Origin: Agromyces intestinalis
GTDB taxonomy: Bacteria; Actinomycetota; Actinomycetes; Actinomycetales; Microbacteriaceae
DNA length: 64,000 nucleotides
Direction: 5' to 3'
Assembly (NCBI RefSeq): GCF_008365295.1
Contig: NZ_CP043505.1
Span: 930,001-994,000, forward strand
Made by a program: the position numbers and the translations under genes. Shown here piece after piece: positions 33,217-41,294 of this stretch (its first letter is position 1; every line of letters begins with the position of its first letter). The notes under the pieces were generated by a model. The model saw only the letters and a list, made by a program, of their open reading frames with translations, made no database searches and was not told where the DNA came from.

Positions 33217-34935
33217 ATGGCCGAGGGCCGTGCGCCGGCGGGGTCGCCGGTCATCCTGGTCGCGGGCGAGGGGCGCGCGTCGGTGGCGCGGGAGCTCGCG
33301 CGCCGGTACGGCGCGGACTACGACGTGCAGGCGCACCCGGATGCGTCGTCGGCACGTGCTGCGATCGAGCAGCTCGTCGGCGAGGGCCGGTCGGTGGCGA
33401 TCGCGTTGGCGGGGCTCGACGCGGTCGACGCGGACGCGGGTCTCTTCGCCGTGATCCGGCACGCGTTCCCCGATTCCCGTCGGTCGGTGCTGCTCGACTG
33501 GGGCGCGTGGGGCGACGACGAGGCGACCTCCGCGGTGCTGGCGTTGATGGCGGGCGGCGCAGTCGAGACCTATCTGGTGGCGCCCCGGCACACACCCGAC
33601 GAGGCGTTCCATCGCGGAGTCACCGAGCTGCTGCGCGACTGGGCGCGCGCGACCGGCGCCGATCGCCCCGGGTACGTGCTCGTGGGCGACCCGGCGAGGC
33701 CGCGCACGCACGCGCTGCGCGCCCGCCTCGACCGCACGGGCGCGCAGGTGCGCAGCATCCACCCGAACGATCCCGACGCGCGCGACCTGCTCGAGCGGGC
33801 GGGCGTGCAGAAGACCGAAGCCGACCTCCCTCCCATCGTCGCCACCGAGACGGGGCAGGTGCTCGTCGACCCCGACGACTCCGAGCTCGCGCGCGCGGCG
33901 GGACTGCGCACCGACCTGCCCGACCACCCGATCGACCTGGTGATCGTCGGCTCGGGTCCCGCCGGCCTGGCCGCCGCGGTGTACGCGGCAAGCGAGGGCC
34001 TCGACACGCTGGTGCTCGAAGCCGCCTCGATCGGCGGGCAGGCGGGCGGCAGCTCGCTGATCCGCAACTACCTCGGCTTCGTGCGGGGCGTCCCCGGCGC
34101 CGACTTGGCGCTCAACGCGTACCGGCAGGCGTGGCTGTTCGGCGCACGGTTCGCGATCGCGCGCCGCGCGACGGGGTTGACCGCCGACGACAGCGGGTTC
34201 CGCGTCGAGGTCGACGGCGGAGCAGGCGGCACCGGCGCAGGCGGCACGGTCGAGACCGGTTCGGTCGTCATCGCGACGGGCGTCGATTACCGTCGCCTCG
34301 CGGTGCCGGCGCTCGACCCGTTCGTCGGGGCATCCGTCTTCTACGGCGCCTCCTCGGTCGAGGCGCGCGGTCAAGCCGGCCACGACGTCCTGGTCGTCGG
34401 CGGCGGAAACTCGGCCGGTCAGGCCGCGCTGCACTTGGCCCGCTTCGCCCGCTCGGTCTCACTCGTCGTGCGCGGCGCACACCTCGCCGAGAGCATGTCG
34501 CGCTACCTCATCGACGAGCTCGACGCGGTCGGCGTCGGCGTGATCGGCGACTCGCGCGTCGTCGACGTCGAGGCCGCCCGCGACGGCACTCTGAGCGCGG
34601 TGGTGCTCGAGCACGGCGACGGCACGCGTGACGCGGTGCAGGCGCAGGCGCTGTTCATCACGATCGGCGCGCGCCCGCGCACCGACTGGGTGGGCGCGGC
34701 GGTGCTGCGCGATCGATGGGGTTCGATCGTCACGGGCGGGGCGATCGGCGAGACGGATGCCTCGGCCTGGGCGCTCGACCGCGACCCCGACGCCCTCGAG
34801 ACGTCACTGCCCGGATGCTTCGCGGTCGGCGACGTCCGTCGCGGTTCGCTGAAGCGCGTGGCCGCTGCGGTCGGCGAGGGGTCGGCGGTCGTGTCGGCGG
34901 TGCATCGACACCTCGGCGGTCACGTCGGCGGCTGA
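33217..34935 (+). CDS. Fused receiver-like/thioredoxin reductase-like FAD oxidoreductase
   Basis: 572 residues. The ATG at 33217 follows GAGAGGACGCGGG; the longer open frame would run through the inverted repeat. Residues 1-130 resemble a response-regulator receiver fold (VILVAGEGRASVARELARRY...). The rest is a thioredoxin-reductase-like flavoprotein with FAD motif GSGPAGLAAAVYAA (near 244), NAD motif VVGGGNSAGQAA (near 393) and the second FAD motif GCFAVGDVRRGSLKRVA. The redox CxxC normally found after the NAD domain is replaced by YGASSVEARG, so it cannot reduce thioredoxin in the usual way. A similar fused family is annotated in actinobacteria; its electron acceptor is unknown. Confidence 0.85.
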   Translation: MAEGRAPAGSPVILVAGEGRASVARELARRYGADYDVQAHPDASSARAAIEQLVGEGRSVAIALAGLDAVDADAGLFAVIRHAFPDSRRSVLLDWGAWGDDEATSAVLALMAGGAVETYLVAPRHTPDEAFHRGVTELLRDWARATGADRPGYVLVGDPARPRTHALRARLDRTGAQVRSIHPNDPDARDLLERAGVQKTEADLPPIVATETGQVLVDPDDSELARAAGLRTDLPDHPIDLVIVGSGPAGLAAAVYAASEGLDTLVLEAASIGGQAGGSSLIRNYLGFVRGVPGADLALNAYRQAWLFGARFAIARRATGLTADDSGFRVEVDGGAGGTGAGGTVETGSVVIATGVDYRRLAVPALDPFVGASVFYGASSVEARGQAGHDVLVVGGGNSAGQAALHLARFARSVSLVVRGAHLAESMSRYLIDELDAVGVGVIGDSRVVDVEAARDGTLSAVVLEHGDGTRDAVQAQALFITIGARPRTDWVGAAVLRDRWGSIVTGGAIGETDASAWALDRDPDALETSLPGCFAVGDVRRGSLKRVAAAVGEGSAVVSAVHRHLGGHVGG

Positions 34936-34983
34936 GGCATCCGCTCGCCTCCACGACCTTCTCCAGCTGGTTAGGCTGAGTCG

Positions 34984-36345
34984 ATGTCGTTCGATCCGCG
35001 GAGCACCCCTGTCGACCGGCGCGCCGAGCAGGAGCTCGAGGCGCGCGGACTCCGCTATCGGCAGGTGGATCCGTCCGACCAGGCGGCGTTCGACGCGTGG
35101 TCGCAGGCCGACAACCGCGGCTTCCACCATCCGCGACCGCGCGAGGTCGACCTCGCGCACGAACGGCGGGTGTTCGCCGATCGCCTGGTGCGCGGCGTGT
35201 ACGACCCGGCTTCGGCGACCCCGGGCATCCCGATCGCGACGGTGTCGAGCTGGCCGACGGGCCTCAGCGTGCCCGGTGGGCGCAGCATCGACGCGTGGGC
35301 GGTGTCGTCGGTCACGGTCGCGCCGACGCATCGCCGCCGCGGCATCGCGCGCTCGCTCATGCAGGCCGAGCTGCGCGATGCGGTCTCGGCGGGCGCGGCG
35401 GTCGCCATGCTCACCGCGACCGAGGCGACGATCTACGGCCGGTTCGGCTACGCGCCGGCCACGCGCGCCGCGACCGTGCGGGTCGACCGACGTCGGGCGC
35501 ACTGGATCGGTCCGGATGCCCCGGGCCGCGTGCACCTCGTCGACCCCGCGTCGTTGCGCGAGCTCGCACCGCAGCTCGTGCGTCGGGCGGTGTCGCGCAC
35601 GCCTGGCGAGATCGACCGGTGGCCGGCGCTCCTCGACCGGGTGCTGGGCCTGGTCGACGCCGAGTCCGAGCACAGCCGAAGCATCCGTGCCGTGCGCTAC
35701 GACGACGAGCGCGGCGAGACGCAGGGCTTCGCGACGTACCGCGTGGTGCGCGACCCGAACCGGCCGGGCGTGCTCGAGAGCGATTTCATCGCCGCCGCGA
35801 CCGACGACGCCGAACGCGCGATCTGGCGGGTGTTCTGCGAGGTCGACTTCGTCGACGAAGTACGGGTGCTGCTGCGCTCGACCGACGAGCCGCTGCCGTG
35901 GGTGCTCGAGGACGCGCGGGCGGTCACGCTCGACGGGGTCGGCGACCACCTGTGGGTGCGGGTGCTCGACCCGGTCGCCGCGCTCGCGGGCCGCCGATTC
36001 GCGGGCGCGGGCACGCTGCGGCTCGAGGTCGACGATCCGCTCGGCTTCGCGGTCGGCGTCTACGAGCTGGATGCCGCGGCCGAGGGCCGCGCCGAGGTGC
36101 GACGCGTCGAGGGCGGCGCCGCGGATGTTTCGGGCCCGGTGCCCATCGGCGGCTCGCGACGCTCGCGGCAGGCGCACGGCCTGCGGCTCGGGGTGCGCGA
36201 GCTCGGCTCGATGCTGCTCGGCGGCGTGCGGGCGACGACCCTCGCGAGAGCGGGGCGCGTCGTCGAGCACTCCCGCGGTTCGCTCGCGCTCGCCGATCGG
36301 CTGTTCTCGTCCGAGCGCGAGCCGGCGCTGACGATCTGGTTCTGA
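34984..36345 (+). CDS. Eis-like GNAT N-acetyltransferase
   Basis: 453 residues. Two GNAT folds (about 20-150 and 170-290) and a C-terminal SCP2-like domain (about 300-420) match the Eis/enhanced-intracellular-survival family. The acetyl-CoA loop is VTVAPTHRRRGIARSLMQ, then YGRFGYAPA, and the C terminus ends in a bulky TIWF where the terminal carboxylate serves as catalytic group in this family. Members acetylate amines, including aminoglycosides and peptides. The substrate here is not predictable. Confidence 0.88.
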   Translation: MSFDPRSTPVDRRAEQELEARGLRYRQVDPSDQAAFDAWSQADNRGFHHPRPREVDLAHERRVFADRLVRGVYDPASATPGIPIATVSSWPTGLSVPGGRSIDAWAVSSVTVAPTHRRRGIARSLMQAELRDAVSAGAAVAMLTATEATIYGRFGYAPATRAATVRVDRRRAHWIGPDAPGRVHLVDPASLRELAPQLVRRAVSRTPGEIDRWPALLDRVLGLVDAESEHSRSIRAVRYDDERGETQGFATYRVVRDPNRPGVLESDFIAAATDDAERAIWRVFCEVDFVDEVRVLLRSTDEPLPWVLEDARAVTLDGVGDHLWVRVLDPVAALAGRRFAGAGTLRLEVDDPLGFAVGVYELDAAAEGRAEVRRVEGGAADVSGPVPIGGSRRSRQAHGLRLGVRELGSMLLGGVRATTLARAGRVVEHSRGSLALADRLFSSEREPALTIWF

Positions 36346-36454
36346 CGATCCGGTTCCGACCCGGCGCGCGCCGCTGCCCCGTCTTCGGGGGACATGCCTC
36401 GGCGTCGCCGCCGCCGTTTCCCCGGATCGACGCGGATCCGAGCCCGCTCGCATC

Positions 36455-36476
36455 ACTTACTCACCTGTCAGTAAGT
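36455..36476. promoter_or_regulatory. Operator-like inverted repeat upstream of the XylF-like gene (ACTTACT-N8-AGTAAGT)
   Basis: Perfect 7-bp arms in an AT-rich patch about 124 bases before the binding-protein start. The AT-rich half-sites recall ROK-family (XylR-type) operators. The remainder of the 250-base leader is unremarkable apart from a strong AAGGGGAG ribosome site before the GTG start. Confidence 0.6.
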
Positions 36477-36599
36477 TGTAGAACCGTTATCTCCATTTTG
36501 TTCGGCTGCCCGCGAAATGCGCCATCATGGCGATTGCCCTCGCCAATGCCGACGAGGGCACCAGGAGGGGTCGACCTCACCTTGAAGAAGGGGAGAACC

Positions 36600-37682
36600 G
36601 TGAAGAAGTCTTCATTGGTCTCTGCGGCCGCACTCGCCGGCGTCTCGGCGCTGCTGCTGGCCGGCTGTTCGAGCAACGACGGTGGGGGTACCGGCGACGA
36701 AGGCGCCGAAGCCTCGACGCGTGCGTGCGTGATCCTGCCCGACGCCGAATCCTCGCCGCGTTGGGAGAACTTCGACCGCAAGTACCTGCAGGAGGGCCTC
36801 GAGGCCGCCGGCTTCGAAGCCGACATCCAGAACGCGGGCGGTGACGTCAACAAGTTCTCGACGATCGCCGACCAGCAGCTCACCCAGGGCTGCGGCGTCA
36901 TGCTGCTCGTCGACTACCAGGGTGCCGCCGAGGGCGTCGCCACCAAGGCCAAGGCCGAGGGCATCCCGGTCATCGCCTACGACCGGCCGTTCGCCGGCGC
37001 CGACTACTACGTGTCGTTCGACAACGTCGAGGTCGGCCGACTGCAGGGCCAGACGGTGCTCGACGGCCTCGAGGCCGCCGGCAAGGACCCGGCGACCGCC
37101 ATCGTCGTGTACATGGGCGGCGACCCGACCGACGGCAACGCGAAGATGTTCCACGACGGCGCGGTCGAGGTCATGGAGGGCGCCGGCATCACCGCGGCGG
37201 CCGAGCCCCCCGGCGTCTGGGACGGCGAGAAGTCCGCGACCAACTTCGAGCAGGCCCTCACCGGCCTGGGCGGCACGGTCGACGGCGTCTGGGCCGCGAA
37301 CGACACGAACGCCGACGGCGTCATCGGCGTGCTGCAGCGCAACGGCCTGACCGGCGTTGCCGTGTCCGGTCAGGACGCGAACGTCGCCGGTCTGCAGAAC
37401 ATCCTCACCGGATGGCAGACGGCCACCGTGTACAAGCCCGTCAAGCTCGAGGCCGAGGCCGCCGTCGAGGTCGCCGTCGCACTGCTCAGCGGCGAGACCC
37501 CGAGCGCCGACCAGGAGCTCGAGGACGGCACGCCGTACGTCGCGGTCACCCCGGTGCTCGTCGGTCCGAACGAGGTGCAGCAGGTCGTCGACGCGGGCGA
37601 CGCCTCCGCAGACGAGATCTGCACGGGTGAGATCGAGGGCGTGAGCCTCGCCGACAAGTGCGCGGAGTTCGGCGTACAGTAA
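36600..37682 (+). CDS. XylF-like sugar ABC transporter substrate-binding lipoprotein
   Basis: 360 residues. GTG start behind AAGGGGAGAACC; MKKSS-type lipoprotein signal with lipobox LLLAGC and lipidated C23. The mature part is a periplasmic-binding-protein type 1 fold (family of xylose, ribose and arabinose binders): SRWENFDRKYLQEGLE-like start, IPVIAYDRPFAGADYYVSFDNVEVGRLQG, KMFHDGAVEVM, VWAANDTNADGVIGVLQ. These blocks resemble XylF, so xylose uptake for the xylAB enzymes is likely. First gene of a three-gene importer. Confidence 0.92.
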   Translation: MKKSSLVSAAALAGVSALLLAGCSSNDGGGTGDEGAEASTRACVILPDAESSPRWENFDRKYLQEGLEAAGFEADIQNAGGDVNKFSTIADQQLTQGCGVMLLVDYQGAAEGVATKAKAEGIPVIAYDRPFAGADYYVSFDNVEVGRLQGQTVLDGLEAAGKDPATAIVVYMGGDPTDGNAKMFHDGAVEVMEGAGITAAAEPPGVWDGEKSATNFEQALTGLGGTVDGVWAANDTNADGVIGVLQRNGLTGVAVSGQDANVAGLQNILTGWQTATVYKPVKLEAEAAVEVAVALLSGETPSADQELEDGTPYVAVTPVLVGPNEVQQVVDAGDASADEICTGEIEGVSLADKCAEFGVQ

Positions 37683-37694
37683 GCGGCACGCTCG

Positions 37695-37725
37695 AGGGGC
37701 GTCGCGTCGCTGGCGCGGCGCCCCT
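37695..37725 (+). terminator. Intercistronic hairpin after the binding-protein gene
   Basis: AGGGGCG-T-CGCG pairs with CGCG-G-CGCCCCT around a 7-base loop. It follows the binding-protein stop by 12 bases and precedes the ATPase gene. In ABC importers such hairpins commonly cause partial termination or protect the upstream mRNA, so the binding protein is made in excess. Confidence 0.7.
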
Positions 37726-37773
37726 TGCACGTCGGATCCCGAGACGACGCCCATGAAGCGCAAGGAAGCGAAC

Positions 37774-38571
37774 ATGACAGAACCGATCATCGAACTGCGG
37801 GGGGTCGAGAAGTCTTTCGGCCCCGTGACCGTCCTGAAGGGAGTGAACCTCAGGGTCTACCCGGGCAAGGTCACGGCCCTCGTGGGCGACAACGGCGCCG
37901 GCAAGTCGACTCTCATCAAGGGTCTCGCCGGCGTTCAGCCGTACGACGAGGGCGAAGTCCTCATCGACGGTCAGCACCACGACCTGCACACGCCCCGCGA
38001 GGCCGCCGGCCTCGGCATCGAGGTGGTCTACCAGGACCTGGCGCTGTGCGACAACCTCGACATCGTCCAGAACATGTTCCTGGGCCGCGAGGAACTCGCC
38101 GGCGGCACGCTCGATGAGGGCCGCATGGAGAAGGAGGCCTCCGACACGCTGCGGTCGCTGTCGGTGCGCACGGTGCGCTCGATCCGCCAGAAGGTGTCGA
38201 GCCTGTCTGGCGGTCAGCGGCAGACCGTCGCGATCGCCCGCGCCGTGCTGAAGAAGGCGCGCGTCGTCATCCTCGACGAGCCGACCGCCGCCCTCGGCGT
38301 CGCGCAGACCGAGCAGGTGCTCGCGCTCGTGCGACGCCTCAGCGAACAGGGCGTCGCGGTCATCCTGATCAGCCACAACCTCGCCGACGTATTCGCGGTC
38401 GCCGACCACATCGCCGTGCTCTACCTGGGCCAGATGGTCGCCGAGCTCGACACCGTCGACACCAACCGCGACGACGTGGTCGGCTACATCACCGGCACGA
38501 AGACGCAGGACGGCTCGCCGCTGCTCAACACCAGTTCCACTTCTTCGATCGACCCAGGAGACCTCGCATGA
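37774..38571 (+). CDS. Sugar ABC transporter ATP-binding protein, single-domain (half-size)
   Basis: 265 residues. The start is the ATG behind AAGGAAGCGAAC; an ATG 21 bases earlier lacks a ribosome site. Walker A GDNGAGKST, Q-loop VYQDL, signature SLSGGQRQ, Walker B VVILDEPTAA and H-loop ISHNL are all intact. Classic XylG/RbsA proteins have two ABC domains (about 500 residues); this has only one, so the working transporter needs a homodimer. It overlaps the permease gene by ATGA. Confidence 0.94.
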   Translation: MTEPIIELRGVEKSFGPVTVLKGVNLRVYPGKVTALVGDNGAGKSTLIKGLAGVQPYDEGEVLIDGQHHDLHTPREAAGLGIEVVYQDLALCDNLDIVQNMFLGREELAGGTLDEGRMEKEASDTLRSLSVRTVRSIRQKVSSLSGGQRQTVAIARAVLKKARVVILDEPTAALGVAQTEQVLALVRRLSEQGVAVILISHNLADVFAVADHIAVLYLGQMVAELDTVDTNRDDVVGYITGTKTQDGSPLLNTSSTSSIDPGDLA

Positions 38572-39839
38572 GCCAGGCCACCCGAACCGAGGCATCCCCC
38601 GACCCGCTCGCGGGCGATCTCATCGGCAGCGGCGTCGAGGGCGGTGTGCGCGACCAGGTCGAGGCCTGGTGGCAGCGGGTGCGCGCCGGCGACATGGGCG
38701 CCCTCCCCGCGGTCGGCGGCCTCGTCGTGCTCACACTGCTGTTCGCGACGCTGAGCCCGTTCTTCCTCACCGAACGCAACTTCGCGAACCTGCTGAACCA
38801 AGCGGCGACCCTCGTCATGCTGGGCATGGCGTTGGTGTTCGTGCTGCTGCTCGGCGAGATCGACCTGTCCGCAGGTGTGACCGGCGGCGTCGGCATGGCG
38901 CTGTTCGTCGTCCTCGTCGCGAAGGGCGGCGTGCCGTGGCCGCTCGCCCTGCTGCTCGGGTTCGGCGTCGGCATCGCGACCGGTGCGCTCATCGGATTCT
39001 TCGTGGCGAGGGTCGGCATTCCATCGTTCGTCGTCACCCTGGGCCTGTTCCTCGGGTATCAGGGCCTCGCCCTGCTCATCATCGGCGATGGTGGACTGTA
39101 CAAGGTGCAGATCCCCGAGCTGCTCGCCCTCCAGAACAGCAACCTGCCGGTCTGGGCGGGCTGGGTCATGCTCGCCGTGATCCTCGCGGTCTCGGGCGGC
39201 ACGTCGTTCTGGGATCGTTGGCGCCGCACCCGCGCGGGAGTGCCCAACCGCGCGATCGCGCTGGTCTGGGTCAAGCTCGGCGTGATCGCGGTCATCGGCG
39301 GCGCGGTCGTGTACATCCTCAACCAGAATCGCGGCCAGTCGATCGTCGCCGTGCAGGGCGTGCCGATCATCGTTCCGGTCACGCTCGCGATCCTCTGGGC
39401 CGGCACGTTCGTGCTCGACCGCACGAAGTTCGGCCGCTACCTCTACGCCATCGGCGGCAACGCCGAGGCGGCGCGGCGGTCGGGCGTCAAGGTGCGCTGG
39501 GTCAAGTGGTGGGCGTTCGTCATCTGCTCGAGCCTGGCAGTCGTGTCGGCGCTGTTCAGCGTCACCCGCGTCGGCTCGGTGGATGCGACGGTCGGACGCG
39601 ACATCGTGCTGTCGGGCGTGGCTGCGGCCGTCGTCGGCGGCGTCAGCCTCTTCGGCGGTCGTGGTCGGCTCATCCACGCCGCGATCGGTGCGCTCGTGAT
39701 CGCGGTCATCACGAACGGACTCGGCCTGCTGCACCTGCCCGCCGGCGTGAACTTCATCGTCACGGGCAGTGTGCTGGTGCTCGCCGCGACCGTCGACGCG
39801 GTGTCCCGGCTCCGCGCGGGCGGCACGTCGAGGACCTGA
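38568..39839 (+). CDS. XylH-like sugar ABC transporter permease
   Basis: 423 residues, about ten transmembrane helices of the branched-chain amino acid/ribose (BPD_transp_2) permease family: FLTERNFANLLNQAATLVMLGMALVFVLLLGEIDLSAG, IPSFVVTLGLFLGYQGLAL, GRYLYAIGGNAEAARRSGVKV and SLFGGRGRLIHAAIGALVIAVITNGL are family blocks. The length (over 400) fits XylH rather than RbsC. A 60-residue cytoplasmic N-terminal extension is present. It completes the importer. Confidence 0.93.
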   Translation: MSQATRTEASPDPLAGDLIGSGVEGGVRDQVEAWWQRVRAGDMGALPAVGGLVVLTLLFATLSPFFLTERNFANLLNQAATLVMLGMALVFVLLLGEIDLSAGVTGGVGMALFVVLVAKGGVPWPLALLLGFGVGIATGALIGFFVARVGIPSFVVTLGLFLGYQGLALLIIGDGGLYKVQIPELLALQNSNLPVWAGWVMLAVILAVSGGTSFWDRWRRTRAGVPNRAIALVWVKLGVIAVIGGAVVYILNQNRGQSIVAVQGVPIIVPVTLAILWAGTFVLDRTKFGRYLYAIGGNAEAARRSGVKVRWVKWWAFVICSSLAVVSALFSVTRVGSVDATVGRDIVLSGVAAAVVGGVSLFGGRGRLIHAAIGALVIAVITNGLGLLHLPAGVNFIVTGSVLVLAATVDAVSRLRAGGTSRT

Positions 39840-39857
39840 CGCGCGCCGAGCCGCACC

Positions 39858-39893
39858 GACGGATGCCACGGGGCCGGCCCCGTGGCATCCGTC
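39858..39893 (+). terminator. Perfect 36-bp palindrome, terminator of the sugar importer operon
   Basis: GACGGATGCCACGGGGCC (39858-39875) is followed directly by its complement (39876-39893) with no spacer. It begins 18 bases after the permease stop. As RNA it forms an 18-bp stem less the tight loop. Confidence 0.8.
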
Positions 39894-39921
39894 TGTCTGA
39901 GCCGCCACCCCTCCCGCCCAC

Positions 39922-40018
39922 GTTCCTTTTTCAGGAGAATCCGCCCCCACGCGCCCGAATCCCGACCGTGCGTCCTGAGAAACGCGCCATTCGGGCGGGG
40001 CGTTCCTGAAAACGGAAC
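39922..40018. repeat. Long interrupted inverted repeat between convergent genes
   Basis: Outer arms at 39922-39936 (GTTCCTTTTTCAGGA) and 40004-40018 match in 14 of 15 positions; inner arms CGCCCGAAT (39952-39960) and ATTCGGGCG (39989-39997) are perfect. An internal CGTCCTGAGAAACGCGCC gives an alternative pairing. It lies between the permease terminator and the AI-2E gene stop. Confidence 0.75.
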
Positions 40019-40055
40019 TGAGCGGGCTGGTGCGTGCCTCAGCAGCGAGGCTGCG

Positions 40056-41192
40056 CTAGATGGTGTCCTGCCTCGGGAAGACGACCTTCTCGATGATGAT
40101 GATGAGCGACGCCGCCACCGGGATGGCGACCAGCGCGCCGAGCACCCCGCCGAGCGTGCCGCCCGCGACCGCCGCGATGACCACGAGCGCGCCGGGCACC
40201 GCGACCGCACGGTTCATGATGCGGGGGCTGATCACGTACGCCTCGACCTGCATGTAGATCAGGTAGTAGATGATCGCGACGAGCGCGGTCAGCGGCGACG
40301 CGGCGAGGCAGACGAGCGAGATCACGATCGAACCCGTCAGCGTGCCCACCAGCGGCACGAGCGAGAACAGGAACGCGATGAACGCGAGCAGGATCGGCGA
40401 CGGCGCGCCGATGATGCTCAGCAGGATGAAGCTCAGCACGCCGTTGATGAGGCCGAGCGTGACCTGGCCGATGACGTAGCGGCCGACCGACCCCGTGATC
40501 TCCTCGGACAGCTCGAGGAACTTCGACCGGCTGGTGGCCGGAACGAACCGGGCCGCGTAGCGCTCCATCGACCGCAGCGACGCCATGAAGTACAGCATCA
40601 GGATGAGCACGATGACCACGCCCGTGAACCCGCCCGCGATGCCGGCGCCCACGGCGAGCACGCCGCCGCCGAGCGAGGCCAGGTGGCCGGGATCCTGCAG
40701 CCACACCAGGAAGTCCTCGATGGTGCTCTGCAGCTCGAAATCGGGGAACAGCCCCTGCAGCCACAGGATGACGGGATTGTGCAGGACGTTGTACTGCACC
40801 TCGTCCCAGTTCTCGACGATGATCGTCGTCTGCTCGATGATGATCGGCACGATCGTCGCGACCAGCAGGGCGACCACGCCGAGCACCGCCGCGATGATGA
40901 TGAGGATCGCGACCCAGCGCGGCATCCACTTCTCGAGCCAGTTGACCACGGGGTCGAGCCCGAGCGCGAGGAACAGCGCGAACACCACGTAGAGGATGAC
41001 CGTCGACAGCTGCCCGAGCACCCCGCCGAGCAGGAGCGCCGCGAGCACGCCGAGCGCACCGACGAACCCGATGCGGAACGCCCGCACCTTGATCTCGGGG
41101 GCGCGGCTGTCGCCGTCTCCGGTGACCTCCGCCGCGGGGGCGGGAGGCGGGGTGATCTTCGGCGCTGGGCGCCGGCGTCGCACGACAGCCAT
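40056..41192 (-). CDS. AI-2E family transporter (YdiK/PerM-like membrane protein)
   Basis: 378 residues. A basic, Pro-rich cytoplasmic N terminus (about 45 residues) leads to about eight transmembrane helices. Family blocks: VVFALFLALGLDPVVNWLEKWMPRWVAILI, MLYFMASLRSMERYAARFVP, GRYVIGQVTLGLINGVLSFILL, SLVPLVGTLTGSI, and the C-terminal VISPRIMNRAVAVPGALVVIAAVAGGTLGGVLGALVAIPVAA. Despite the name, most members are not shown to move AI-2; some act in ion or solute efflux. Monocistronic by spacing. Confidence 0.9.
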   Translation of the reverse strand: MAVVRRRRPAPKITPPPAPAAEVTGDGDSRAPEIKVRAFRIGFVGALGVLAALLLGGVLGQLSTVILYVVFALFLALGLDPVVNWLEKWMPRWVAILIIIAAVLGVVALLVATIVPIIIEQTTIIVENWDEVQYNVLHNPVILWLQGLFPDFELQSTIEDFLVWLQDPGHLASLGGGVLAVGAGIAGGFTGVVIVLILMLYFMASLRSMERYAARFVPATSRSKFLELSEEITGSVGRYVIGQVTLGLINGVLSFILLSIIGAPSPILLAFIAFLFSLVPLVGTLTGSIVISLVCLAASPLTALVAIIYYLIYMQVEAYVISPRIMNRAVAVPGALVVIAAVAGGTLGGVLGALVAIPVAASLIIIIEKVVFPRQDTI

Positions 41193-41258
41193 ATGCCGAC
41201 GATACGGCGACCGACCGCCCGCGGTCGAGAGCCTTGCGGCGCGGCGGTCGCGGCGGTA

Positions 41259-41293
41259 GGGCGCCGAGGGCGCCGGGGCGCCGGTGGGCGCCC
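41259..41293 (-). terminator. GGCGCC-rich hairpin cluster downstream of the lipase maturation factor gene
   Basis: Four copies of GGCGCC in 35 bases allow several alternative GC hairpins (for example GGGCGCC with GGGCGCCC), immediately after the stop codon of the gene on the minus strand. Probable terminator. Confidence 0.5.
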
Positions 41294-41294
41294 G

